Origin: Gillisella taibaishanensis
GTDB taxonomy: Bacteria > Pseudomonadota > Alphaproteobacteria > Rhizobiales > Rhizobiaceae
Direction: 5' to 3'
Assembly (NCBI RefSeq): GCF_001938985.1
Contig: NZ_MKIN01000022.1
Span: 124,001 to 188,000 of the forward strand
DNA: 64,000 nt
Positions within the stretch are counted from its first letter, which is position 1; every line of letters starts with the position of its first letter. Positions 48,537-57,889 of the stretch are shown in pieces. A program made the position numbers and the translations under genes. The notes under the pieces were generated by a model. The model was not told the origin of the DNA and made no database searches. It worked only from the letters and a program-made list of their open reading frames with translations.

Positions 48537-51500
48537 ATGCAAGAATCGATAAAGGTCCGCGCTTCGCGAGATGGGCATCAATTTCATGAGCAGTGGGCAG
48601 CTCGGGTCGCCTTAGGCCTGTTGCTTCCAAAGGTGTCTCTGACTTCTATTGCCCTTGAGGGGTTCAGGACAGAGGACGAAGTCGGCAAGGCGGCGACGGA
48701 AATCGCCGACCTTGTGAAGTTTTACAGGGACGAGCCTTCCGCGACGGACGAGAGAATAGTCGTCGTCCAGTTCAAGTACTCACCGACCGGCGAAGACGAG
48801 CCACTGACCGCAGCAGATCTCGGAGCAACGCTGAAGAAGTTTTCAGATGCACAGGAAGACTTCGAGAACACCAAAGGCGCGGCCTGGGTCGAGAAAAACC
48901 TAGCTTTTGAGTTCGCATCAAACCGTCCGATTGGAGCCAATCTATCGCAAGCGATTGCCCACGTGCACGCCGGCACCAAGGGCAAAGGTCCGGTGAAGTT
49001 GCAACAGGCCACCCTTATTGCCGCATTTGGCGGCGACCAACTTGCGGCCACCACCGTGCTTGGCAAATTAGCAATCGTCGGACGCGGATCGAGCGTTAGC
49101 TCCCTTAGGCAGGATACGCGGGCGACGCTCACTTCGTGGTACGGTGCCAGCGGACCACTCGCCCGCCAAAGCTTCCTTGAGCTTTGCGATCTGGTCCGCA
49201 CCAAGGCAGGAATGGCGGGAGCGCGTAACGGTGTCATCACCAAGGTCGACGTTCTCGGGTGCCTCGGAATCGACGATGAGAGCGAGCTCTTTCCTGTCTC
49301 GCAGGCGTTCCCGGACGTTCCCCAGGTTATTGAACGAGATTGCTTCGACGAGATCGAAGCCACTATACGGCGATCGGGCGGTCCGTTCCTAATCCACGCG
49401 GGGGGCGGTTCCGGAAAGACCGTTTTAATGCAGTCACTGGCGCGCCGATTTGCCTCCGACGGGTCGGTGATCCTCTTTGACGGCTTCGGGGGCGGGCGCT
49501 GGCGAATGCCAGGCGATGATCGCCACCAATGTCGTCGCAGCCTTCTTCATATCGTCAATGAGCTTGCGGCGCGTGGGCTGTGCGATCTCATGCTTCCCGG
49601 CGAGGATGATGACACGGCGCTTCGGACCGCGCGAAGGCGTCTCAAGCAGGCGGCAGAAAGCGTGAGCCTCTCAAACCAGAATCGCAGGATCTTCATCTTG
49701 CTTGATGCGATCGATCACGCTGGCATTCAAGCATTGGCACAGCGCGAGCGCTCCTTTGCCGAACTGCTCATCCGGCAGATTCAGATCGAACCGATTGACG
49801 GCGTAACGGTCGTTGCGTCGTGCCGTTCAGAGCGGATCAGACAGGCGGTAGGCGACGCAAAGGTCGACTGCCTTCCCGTCCCCTCACTGTCACATCATGA
49901 GGCAGAAGCGCTTGCGGTTAGCCTCGACCCCTCGATCACTGCGGCCGAGGCTCGCACCATCCATGCGCGGGCAATGGGCAATCCGCGCTGTCTCGATGCG
50001 CTCGTAAAAGCCGGACGGCCGTATGACATCGGCAGCCCAAGCGAGGCATCGGCATCCACCGCGGACATACTCGAACGGCTACTGAGAGAACAGTTCCAGA
50101 GGGCGATTTCCGATGCCATCAAGAGGGGCAGCTCCGACAATCGCGTTCAGCGACTGCTTCATGCGATGGCCTTGCTGCCGCCCCCCGTTCCGGTAGAGGA
50201 ACTCTCGGAAGCGATTGGCTACCCAATTTCTGAGGTGGCGAGCTTCTTCTCCGACTTGTTCCCACTTATCGAAACAACCCCGTTTGGTCTGATCTTCCGG
50301 GACGAGCCAACCGAAACGCTCGCTATCAAACTTGCGCAAGACGACCCAGCTTCCCTGAACGAGGTGATCGGGCGCCTGGAGAGGCGGCAAAAGCAATCCC
50401 AGTACGCCACTCGAGCTCTTCCCAGCCTCTTGCTTCACCACGGCCGTGTCGATGAGCTTGTCGATCTGGCTTTTTCGGATGACTTCCCCGCCTCGTTGTC
50501 CAGCAGTGTGGCTAAGCGAGGCGTGCGGCTTTCGCGACTCGGTGCGGCGGCAATCAGCGTTCTCGATGATCACCTACGCGCGGACGACCTTTTTTCCCTT
50601 CTGGTTGAGGCGGCGCGCGTCTCTGGTGGTAGCGCGCGAGCCGATAGACTGGTCTTGGATTTTCCTGATCTGACGGCTCTGAGCGGCGACGCTGAAGCCT
50701 TACGGCGGCTCTTCGATCGCAAGACGAGCTGGGCGGCGCCCCGTTATGGAGCAATGGCGATAGCAAGCCTGTTCTCTGGGGATAGCGGTGAGGCAGACAG
50801 AAACGCAGGCAGGGCGATTGCATGGCTCAATTGGAGCCTACACCAAGACGATCACGACAGAAGAGGCATGGACCGGGATTGGATCAGAGCGTTGTTCGTG
50901 TTCCTTCTCCAAGGCCAAAGCGCCAAGATCCTCAAGTGGCTGAGCAGACGGGACGCGTACTCGGCATACACGTACCTTTCCGATCTCCTTCAACTCTTGG
51001 AACGAAGCAGAACGGTCGATCCGCGGTCAGCGAAAGTTCGGAGAGATCTGCTCGCGAAAGCAGCATCGAAGCGAAGGCAACCGATCTGGTTCTATGCAGC
51101 ATTGCTGCACACGCTGCCCTGCACCAAGGAGGCTCAGACTGCGATCATCGCCCGAATGGCCGAGCACATCGAACTGATCCCGAAGGACCAGACTGAAAAC
51201 TGGGACTTGGAGCGGAGGCGGCGGAAAGACTTGGTGGACGCCGCTCTTGGAGCTGCGGTCCAAGCCGCTCACCTTGGCCGCATAGAGGACGCGGGCAAGA
51301 TCCTCGCAGCCCTGCCGATAGACAGGCCGACCTACTATGACCTGGATGAAGACTATTTCTACGACCGAAAGATCGGTCGCTGGATTATTTACTGCGCTGT
51401 AAGCGCAATCGTCGCGAAGCGGCCCGCCCCGTATTCGGATACGATACCGAGCGAACTGTGGCAGGAGATACCTAAATCGGTGCGGCGCGCGGGTGACCGG

Positions 51501-54500
51501 GTAGTCGAAAAAAGGTGCCGGGACTTACTTCACCGACAACCAAAAAAGAGGAAGAAGCCTCGCTTCGAGTATGAAACAGCTCAGCGGCTGACTCGGGTTC
51601 TCGACAACCGGTCGGCGATCGTAGGGCAGCTCATCCAATTGTCACGCGAGCTGATCACCGGGAGCGCCAGCGCGACATCCGCATTTGAAACCACCTCTAA
51701 AGCGATGAAGAACGCGGGGAACTATCCCTACCGCGACGGAGCGATGTACGTCGCCGAGCATGCGATCGGTTCCATCCTCTTCGTCGTAGATAGACTGCAC
51801 CAGTGGGATGGGAAGTCGGCGTCCGCGGCGATAGCCTGGATCAAGCAGTTGCCAAGGAAGAATGCGGCAAGGATGATCGATCTGGTGCATTCGCTTGCTC
51901 AGGCCGATGCAAGTCAAGCGCAGTCGTTGGAACTTGCCAACATTGCCCGGGAATTCATCAAAACGGAATCCGAGGCAGAGACGCGCATCCAGAACCTCGC
52001 ATTGCTTGCCCAGGTACTTTGGAGCGTTTCGGAGGCAGAGGCAGGTGCGCGCTTCCGCGAGTCACTAGAACTGGCCGACGTGGTGGGCTCGGATAGCCAA
52101 GATACAATCCAAGAACTCATTTCGCTCCTCGCCCAGCATGAGGGTCCGCAGTTCGCGCCAAAGACCGTCCACAACATAACGCGGCTTTGCGAGCTAAACC
52201 TTCCCTACGATCACGACAAATTTGATTGGGACGGTCTCGCGAAGGCATTGGCGCGCATTTCGGGCCTCTCATCGATCGCATTCTTCACCCGTCTAGTCGA
52301 CCGCGAGAAATTGACCTTGGGCTGGGCGCTCACCCCCTTCCTCGCGTTTCTTTCCGAGCAGAGTAAGGTATCCGCGACGGCAGCGGCTGCGCTCGTCGGA
52401 ACGGACCGCGTCACGGAGTCCTGGTATTGGAATGTGGCGGACTACGCAGCCGCCGTTGCGCCCAAACTTACCGAGGGCGGCAGGGCATTGATGCTGGACT
52501 GGATTAGCGTGGAGCTGGACAGGGTCTATGGCGAGAACCTGTCGCTGGAGCGACTTGACCGCCTCCTTGCCGTCTTTCACCCGCTTGTAGGAGACACTCC
52601 GGCGCACAAGCGCCTGAAGGATATTGCGCAACGTGAGCGCAACAAGAAGGTAGGAGCGGCGAAAACGACTGCGCAAGTAGCGAGGGTCTCCAAGAGCGAG
52701 TTCCGTATAGACAGCGTCGCTATGCTCGATGACCAGTTGCAGACTGAGCAGGCCAAGCACGGCATGAGAGATGTTGGCGGCCCGACGCTCATCGCGCTTG
52801 GGAAAGCGGCTCGCACTGTGCGTGCCGCTCTCAACGCGATCGAAATGATCGCGGCGTCGGAAGTGGCAGTCCTCCATGACAAACTCCATGGCCTAGAGGC
52901 CATACAGGACAACTGGGCAGACAAGTCCATAGCGGTAAAAGATAAGCTCGCGGAAACCGCCGAACATCTGGCCGAACTGCACGCAGCCGAACTGATCGGC
53001 GCCGGATGGACCGTGGGCGGCGCTTTCCGTAAGCTGACAGAACTGAGCCCCGAGAGAATCGGCACCATCGTCCGCCGTATCATAGGATCTGCACGTGGCG
53101 GGTTAGACAAGCTGGCCCCAGAGGACTGGCTGCGTTGCGCGAAGTGGCTTTCGGGAGAGGTCGGCTCCGACGCCTTCACGAGGGCGGTAACCCGCTTTGC
53201 CGACCGTTCGAGCGCCGACATACCTTCCGATTTCGGCGATCCAGCCTGGAGTTCGGAGTTCGAACCGCCGGCGGATGAGTCAGAGATAGTCGCCAGCTTC
53301 CTATGGCATCAGTTGGGATCACCGGATGAGACGATTAGATGGCGGGCCGCCCATGCGTTGAGACGCTTCGCTCAGGCTGGAGAGTTCGACATCTTATCAA
53401 AGGTGCTGAATCGCTTCGCCTCGGCGTCATCGAGGCCCTTCGGCGATCAGAAACTGCCATTCTATCCGTACCATGCAAGGCACTGGTTACTCCTCGCACT
53501 GGATCGGATTGCATCAGATTACGCCCACCGGCTCGCGCCCGCAGTTGGGGATCTCCAGCGGATGTACATGTCTGAGCCAGACCACGTACTCTTGCGATCC
53601 TTGCTGTTCGCGGTCTTATCGAAGGTCGAGGCGGCATCGCCACAGCCGGGGCTTGGGGCCTTTCTGCACTCGGTTGGCCCCTCCCTCGCACCGATCGGCG
53701 TCGTGCAAAGAGCTGTCGGATCCCATCGTCGAGACTCGTACCAGGCTCGCCCTGAGGGAGTGGCGAAGCCTGCTGACGAAGTCTATCTGGATTACGATTT
53801 CAAGAAGTATCAGGTCGATCACCTCGGCCGTGTCTTCGGAGTCGACACCTGGCAGGTTCACGACGCGGTCTCTGCCGAGATGCGGGCGTTGGATCCCAGT
53901 ATCGGTAGCATGCATGAATGCCCGCGAGGACTCGGGCGATACGAGAACAAGGACCGGTTCACCGACGCCTACGGTGCATATCTTGCCGAGCATGCGCTCC
54001 AAATCGTTGCCGGAAAATTCCTCCGCACTCTACCGGTCGAGCAAAGCGAATGGGATTGGGAGGCCGATCCTTGGAGTGCGTGGCTTGAACGATATTCCCT
54101 TCCCAACGCAAAGTGGTGGGCGTCTGATGCCACCGATCCATTTCCCTACGATCTGCCGATCATAGCGCTCGATCTGGGAGATCCGATGAACAAGACTTTG
54201 TCCGAAGATCGCCTCGCCCTGGCATCTCTGTGCGACGTGCCACAAAGCGTATCGCGGCCCGCCGATGGCTGGCTCCTGAGCGCGCGGTGGAGTGCGGGGA
54301 ACGAAACGACGATTGATGTTTCGTCGATACTTGTTAGCACCGATGAAGCGCGTCGGTTTGCAACAGCTCTAGCAATGATTGACCCGATTTATCAGTACGT
54401 ACCTCAGTCTACCGACTTTCTGCGAGACGCAGACGAGCCCCTCCGAAACTGCTTCCGAATTTCCCTGGAGGAACATCGGCAGTCAGAGGATAGGATCGAT

Positions 54501-54965
54501 GACAGCGATCCCTATGGGACGTCGGCCGCGCTGAATCGAGAGTGGCCCACCGACTGGCTTAGCGAGGCGCTCGACGGTGCCAGCCCGGTCGACTTCGAAC
54601 GCCGGTGGATCAACCGTATGGGCAGCGATGCGTTGCAGATCGAATGTTGGGGAGCCCGTTTCGGCCGCGGTCGTCATGAGCGACAGGCAAACGGCTACAG
54701 GGTGACATGTCCAAAGGAAGCTCTTTCGCGGGTCCTCAAGGACCACAATCTTGAACTCGTTACGCTTGTGAAGGCCGAGCGATATTTCAAAGATTCGAAA
54801 AGCAGCGAGGGCGCATTCAGCCGACGATCTTCCGTCGTCGTTGTCGACGGCAATGGGCGTGCAAATCCTATTAGCCGGATATCAAGCAAGACTAGAGCTC
54901 AGTGGAAAGCACTCGATAGTGACGATCGAACCTACCTTGCAAAAGTCTATGCAGGTATCCAATGA
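48537..54965 (+). CDS. Giant STAND/AVAST-like NTPase with N-terminal Cap4-like nuclease
   Basis: 2,143 residues from the ATG at 48537 (TTG at 48504 is the alternative). Residues 1-150 look like a Cap4/DUF4297-type dsDNA endonuclease: RDGHQFHEQWAARVALGLLL, then TEIADLVKFY (Glu56, Asp58) and VVVQFKYS (Gln78, Lys80). The NTPase has Walker A HAGGGSGKT (about 287-295), a GFGGGRWR segment, and Walker B IFILLDAIDHAG (about 390). The remaining 1,600 residues are alpha-helical, repeat-like, as in STAND sensors. This is the plan of AVAST (Avs) phage sensors: the C-terminal part binds a phage protein, and oligomerisation activates the nuclease. The subtype is not determinable by eye. Confidence 0.82.
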   Translation: MQESIKVRASRDGHQFHEQWAARVALGLLLPKVSLTSIALEGFRTEDEVGKAATEIADLVKFYRDEPSATDERIVVVQFKYSPTGEDEPLTAADLGATLKKFSDAQEDFENTKGAAWVEKNLAFEFASNRPIGANLSQAIAHVHAGTKGKGPVKLQQATLIAAFGGDQLAATTVLGKLAIVGRGSSVSSLRQDTRATLTSWYGASGPLARQSFLELCDLVRTKAGMAGARNGVITKVDVLGCLGIDDESELFPVSQAFPDVPQVIERDCFDEIEATIRRSGGPFLIHAGGGSGKTVLMQSLARRFASDGSVILFDGFGGGRWRMPGDDRHQCRRSLLHIVNELAARGLCDLMLPGEDDDTALRTARRRLKQAAESVSLSNQNRRIFILLDAIDHAGIQALAQRERSFAELLIRQIQIEPIDGVTVVASCRSERIRQAVGDAKVDCLPVPSLSHHEAEALAVSLDPSITAAEARTIHARAMGNPRCLDALVKAGRPYDIGSPSEASASTADILERLLREQFQRAISDAIKRGSSDNRVQRLLHAMALLPPPVPVEELSEAIGYPISEVASFFSDLFPLIETTPFGLIFRDEPTETLAIKLAQDDPASLNEVIGRLERRQKQSQYATRALPSLLLHHGRVDELVDLAFSDDFPASLSSSVAKRGVRLSRLGAAAISVLDDHLRADDLFSLLVEAARVSGGSARADRLVLDFPDLTALSGDAEALRRLFDRKTSWAAPRYGAMAIASLFSGDSGEADRNAGRAIAWLNWSLHQDDHDRRGMDRDWIRALFVFLLQGQSAKILKWLSRRDAYSAYTYLSDLLQLLERSRTVDPRSAKVRRDLLAKAASKRRQPIWFYAALLHTLPCTKEAQTAIIARMAEHIELIPKDQTENWDLERRRRKDLVDAALGAAVQAAHLGRIEDAGKILAALPIDRPTYYDLDEDYFYDRKIGRWIIYCAVSAIVAKRPAPYSDTIPSELWQEIPKSVRRAGDRVVEKRCRDLLHRQPKKRKKPRFEYETAQRLTRVLDNRSAIVGQLIQLSRELITGSASATSAFETTSKAMKNAGNYPYRDGAMYVAEHAIGSILFVVDRLHQWDGKSASAAIAWIKQLPRKNAARMIDLVHSLAQADASQAQSLELANIAREFIKTESEAETRIQNLALLAQVLWSVSEAEAGARFRESLELADVVGSDSQDTIQELISLLAQHEGPQFAPKTVHNITRLCELNLPYDHDKFDWDGLAKALARISGLSSIAFFTRLVDREKLTLGWALTPFLAFLSEQSKVSATAAAALVGTDRVTESWYWNVADYAAAVAPKLTEGGRALMLDWISVELDRVYGENLSLERLDRLLAVFHPLVGDTPAHKRLKDIAQRERNKKVGAAKTTAQVARVSKSEFRIDSVAMLDDQLQTEQAKHGMRDVGGPTLIALGKAARTVRAALNAIEMIAASEVAVLHDKLHGLEAIQDNWADKSIAVKDKLAETAEHLAELHAAELIGAGWTVGGAFRKLTELSPERIGTIVRRIIGSARGGLDKLAPEDWLRCAKWLSGEVGSDAFTRAVTRFADRSSADIPSDFGDPAWSSEFEPPADESEIVASFLWHQLGSPDETIRWRAAHALRRFAQAGEFDILSKVLNRFASASSRPFGDQKLPFYPYHARHWLLLALDRIASDYAHRLAPAVGDLQRMYMSEPDHVLLRSLLFAVLSKVEAASPQPGLGAFLHSVGPSLAPIGVVQRAVGSHRRDSYQARPEGVAKPADEVYLDYDFKKYQVDHLGRVFGVDTWQVHDAVSAEMRALDPSIGSMHECPRGLGRYENKDRFTDAYGAYLAEHALQIVAGKFLRTLPVEQSEWDWEADPWSAWLERYSLPNAKWWASDATDPFPYDLPIIALDLGDPMNKTLSEDRLALASLCDVPQSVSRPADGWLLSARWSAGNETTIDVSSILVSTDEARRFATALAMIDPIYQYVPQSTDFLRDADEPLRNCFRISLEEHRQSEDRIDDSDPYGTSAALNREWPTDWLSEALDGASPVDFERRWINRMGSDALQIECWGARFGRGRHERQANGYRVTCPKEALSRVLKDHNLELVTLVKAERYFKDSKSSEGAFSRRSSVVVVDGNGRANPISRISSKTRAQWKALDSDDRTYLAKVYAGIQ

Positions 54966-55001
54966 CGAAGGATGCGCGTGGCAATGAGCGGTAATTGACT
55001 G

Positions 55002-55275
55002 GTTCCAGGTCGGGAAGGTGCAGGATTCGACACCTGTCCCGCAAAGCTCGCGGGTTCGCACCAGCTAGGACACATGCGACAGATTGCAGTGGGCCTGAAA
55101 ATAGGGTTCATGCAAGCGTCCAATTAACAAGTCGTGCAGGTTGCCGTTGCAGCGGCTGGTGCCGATCTTCTTGATCTCGCCGGCGATGACGACCGATACG
55201 GCGCATTCGTGTCGATGCACGACCATGACCGCAAGGCTTGGTTCGCACGACGACCATCTCTGGGCGGCTCCTCCG
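55002..55275 (-). pseudogene. Decayed fragment of an AAA+ ATPase gene
   Basis: This 270-bp stretch is clearly homologous to 62,105-62,420, the middle of the intact AAA+ gene (about residues 337-442, around Walker B). Shared blocks include CACCTGTCCCGCAA, ACACATGCGACA, GGCCTGAA and GTGCCGATCTTCT. It has deletions of about 20-25 bp at two places and frame breaks. The minus-strand translation retains VVIAGEIKKIGT, against VVILDEIEKIGT in the intact gene, so the Walker B Asp-Glu is damaged. It lies within the 413-bp gap 54,966-55,378, which otherwise shows no gene. Confidence 0.8.
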
Positions 55276-55378
55276 ATTTACACGCTTTCAAGGAGCACTT
55301 CGAATTTCCACACGCTTGCATTGTTGGAACGAGTGGCTGATATCTTTGACACCAGTGATGCATGAGACCATTCGAGTG

Positions 55379-56308
55379 ATGAAGCTTCCTCCAAGAATTC
55401 GCTTTCAGTTGATGCTCAAGGCACGTGCGGCGATAGAGCGTGCACTCTCGTCCGGCAGTCCAACGGGCTTGAGCGTTCCCCGTACCGAACCGGGACTTGT
55501 CGCCGCAGTGACGACCTATGCGATTCCACAGCTTGCCAAGGACTGGAGGCAAATCCTGCAGCCCACGGGGACGAACATAGCAATCAGTGCGGTGTTCACC
55601 CACCAAGCGCCCAAGGTGCGTTTCATCGGTCCCCACAAGACCAAGGCCGCATGTGAACTCGCGGACCTACTGCTTGTTGTGGACAATATTCGGACCGGAA
55701 GACGCCAGGCGGCACTGATCCAAGCGAAAATGGCGGCGCAGCGTGGCACCGTTATCATTTCTCGGCCACAGGACAAGTTGCAGCTCGCGCTTTTTCAGAA
55801 TTGGCCGCGGTTCGACTTCCAGGAGCCGATCTACAAGTTGGCGAACGTCGATTTCCACTCCGGCGGGTCGGCACATGACTGTGGGCAATATGGCGTCATA
55901 GATCGACATTTCGTCAGCCCTCCGGTGTGGTCGCAGATGCTCCCCTCCACCGTTCCCGGTAAGACCCTCGCAGCACCGCTCCTCGCGGAATTCATCGTCG
56001 ATCTCGTCCGGGGTCGTGTCGGTCGTGACGCCACTCCAGCGCTTGCAACCGATTGGAGCCGAACCGTTGAGGCATTGATGACCGTTACCTACGGGCGGCT
56101 GTTCCATCATCGACAGTCGCTTGGCCCGCTGGCATTTCCGAGAGGAAACACGACACAGGCGTTTTTCCTGCAGAACAATCTGATTCAGGTGTCAGTCACG
56201 ACTGACGGATCGCTGCCTACCGACGAGGAGCCGCGATTCGAACTCATGGACGTTGAGCCTCCCAACCGCGCGATTAGCACCATTTGGATCAAACTCGGTG
56301 GGGATTAG
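55379..56308 (+). CDS. Nuclease-like protein (PD-(D/E)xK-type motif)
   Basis: 309 residues from the ATG at 55379 (ATG at 55358 is also possible; ribosome binding sites are weak). ACELADLLLVVDNIRTGRRQ, then AALIQAKMAAQRG, shows an E-x-ADLL...QxK pattern like PD-(D/E)xK cores. QDKLQLALFQNWPRFDF follows. N-terminal SVPRTEPGLVAAVTTYAIPQ could carry a further acidic residue. I do not know the family. It stands alone between the AAA+ remnant and the next small nuclease-like gene, so it may be a solitary restriction or defence nuclease. Confidence 0.65.
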   Translation: MKLPPRIRFQLMLKARAAIERALSSGSPTGLSVPRTEPGLVAAVTTYAIPQLAKDWRQILQPTGTNIAISAVFTHQAPKVRFIGPHKTKAACELADLLLVVDNIRTGRRQAALIQAKMAAQRGTVIISRPQDKLQLALFQNWPRFDFQEPIYKLANVDFHSGGSAHDCGQYGVIDRHFVSPPVWSQMLPSTVPGKTLAAPLLAEFIVDLVRGRVGRDATPALATDWSRTVEALMTVTYGRLFHHRQSLGPLAFPRGNTTQAFFLQNNLIQVSVTTDGSLPTDEEPRFELMDVEPPNRAISTIWIKLGGD

Positions 56309-56447
56309 TGAACATTGACAGGAGCGGCGTGCCGCTCGGTGCAATGATGAATGCGGCAACGGCAGTCGTTGGTATACCCACGAGAGACATCTAACTTTCG
56401 GCCGCGAGCGGTTCGCCTACTTTTAAGCGCCAAGGGGGCGTTCGCCG

Positions 56448-56945
56448 ATGAGTGACGAGTCAGCTTGCTTGTGTCAGAATGGTTATATGGACACAGAGGA
56501 AATCCAAGATCGCTTCGTGAAGGCCGTTCAGATGTTTATGGACGATCAACATCAGTTGCTCGAACTTGATGCTAATGAGCGCGCTATCGGGGCAACGCTC
56601 GCCCATGTGTTTATGCGAGAGATGTTCCCCTACCACCGCGTCGATGCCGAGTATAACCGCGTTGGCCTTGATGGTAGCGCGAAACGCCTGAATTTGCCGT
56701 TGGAGTGCGGCGGCGACAACGCGCGTGTCTTTCCCGACATTGTAGTGCATCGTCGCGGTGACAACCAAGAAAACATACTTGCAGTCGAAATCAAACTGAC
56801 CTCGAACAAGCAGCCACGCCACTGCGATCTCATAAAACTTGAGGCCTTCCGTGAGCAGCTTCGGTATCGCGTGGGCGTCTTCCTCGAACTTCCTGCAGGC
56901 AAAGACTTCGGGCGAATGGATGCAATGATGCGATGGTTTGTCTAG
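56448..56945 (+). CDS. Small PD-(D/E)xK nuclease-like protein
   Basis: 165 residues, ATG at 56448 with AGGGGG 8 bp upstream. RVFPDIVVHRRGDNQENILA followed by VEIKLTSN is the canonical PD...ExK core of the restriction-endonuclease fold. A conserved-looking Glu (NERAIGATLAHVFMREMFP) precedes it, and CDLIKLEAFREQLRYRVGVF with LELP after it completes the fold. The single-domain size resembles very small stand-alone nucleases or anti-phage components. It is 139 bp after the previous gene. Confidence 0.7.
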   Translation: MSDESACLCQNGYMDTEEIQDRFVKAVQMFMDDQHQLLELDANERAIGATLAHVFMREMFPYHRVDAEYNRVGLDGSAKRLNLPLECGGDNARVFPDIVVHRRGDNQENILAVEIKLTSNKQPRHCDLIKLEAFREQLRYRVGVFLELPAGKDFGRMDAMMRWFV

Positions 56946-57047
56946 CGACCTCTTTTGAAGTGATTGATTGATATTCGATCGTTAGAACCGCGGTGCGTCC
57001 CGATCTCTCCGAAAGTCGAAGGCGGTAGCCGGCTAGGCGTACCGCCT

Positions 57048-57740
57048 CTATGCTCCTTGACTGCCGCTGATGGCTACTGACGCCATCAAGCTAGAAACGG
57101 AGAAGCTGGCGTTTTGTCGAACGCGGGCTGTGCCGGCAACCCGATATGGAATCTTCTTGTTGACGCTGCCAAGCTTGCATGGGGGGGGCGACAGTAAATT
57201 GCTAGCAAAACGCTCATCGGTAAGCATATCTGACGGCTTTATCCCGAACTTCTGACAGAACTGCACGATGTTTGCGTTGTCCGGAAGCAGCCCCCAGTGG
57301 GGCTCATTGTGTGGGTTGCCTTGGAAGGCAAATGGGATGTCTGGGATCGTCGTTCGATCGCTCCACATCGCATAGACCCCCTGCATCTCAACCAAGTCGG
57401 CGGCATCGTCACGTATGAAGAGTATGCTGTCAGCACCGAATTTCGGCGGAGTCACGTCTATTAATTGCCGATTGGGGTTTTCCCACACGCTGTGATGCTC
57501 ACCAATCAACATACTATCAAATCCCCAGAGCGCCCAGCCGTGCACCCTCCTTCCGCCGTTCTCTATGGCACAGTGCTTGAACGATAGGTGGCATTGATTG
57601 TCGTCGTATCCACGGTTCTCGTATTTCAGGTGCATCGGGGCGCTGGTAAGGCCGAATCGGGTCATGAACTCGGTAACGAGAGATTCATCGAGGTCCGGAA
57701 CGCGGGCAGTGGGATCTTGGGTCATGCCGCGATCATGCAT
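57048..57740 (-). CDS. Unrecognised Cys/His-rich protein
   Basis: 230 residues; the ATG at 57740 has GGAGG about 11 bp upstream, and a GTG at 57752 is the alternative. The most striking part is NQCHLSFKHCAIENGGRRVH with GWALWGFD after it, then GEHHSVWENPNRQLIDVTPP. Cys, His and Asp in this spacing suggest a cysteine-hydrolase or metal site, but I cannot name a family. ILFIRDDAADLVEMQG and PHNEPHWGLLPDN follow. It is downstream of the nuclease-like gene in the opposite orientation, and 149 bp after the end of the four-gene set on the same strand. Confidence 0.55.
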   Translation of the reverse strand: MHDRGMTQDPTARVPDLDESLVTEFMTRFGLTSAPMHLKYENRGYDDNQCHLSFKHCAIENGGRRVHGWALWGFDSMLIGEHHSVWENPNRQLIDVTPPKFGADSILFIRDDAADLVEMQGVYAMWSDRTTIPDIPFAFQGNPHNEPHWGLLPDNANIVQFCQKFGIKPSDMLTDERFASNLLSPPPCKLGSVNKKIPYRVAGTARVRQNASFSVSSLMASVAISGSQGA

Positions 57741-57889
57741 GACCAATTCCACCTCCGCAATCGGGCGGCGACAGCTAAGTGGCAGCTTTCGCCGGTCGTG
57801 ATCGGGATGCGCACACTGGCCTCCTGTAAGCTCGACAATTTCATTAAAGCTATCCTAGGTGAGAGGTCGAATACGAGTGGTTGCGAAAC

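Noticed and set aside
55141..55365. Small plus-strand frames over the AAA+ remnant
   Set aside because: They are antisense to the decayed AAA+ fragment and have no content of their own.
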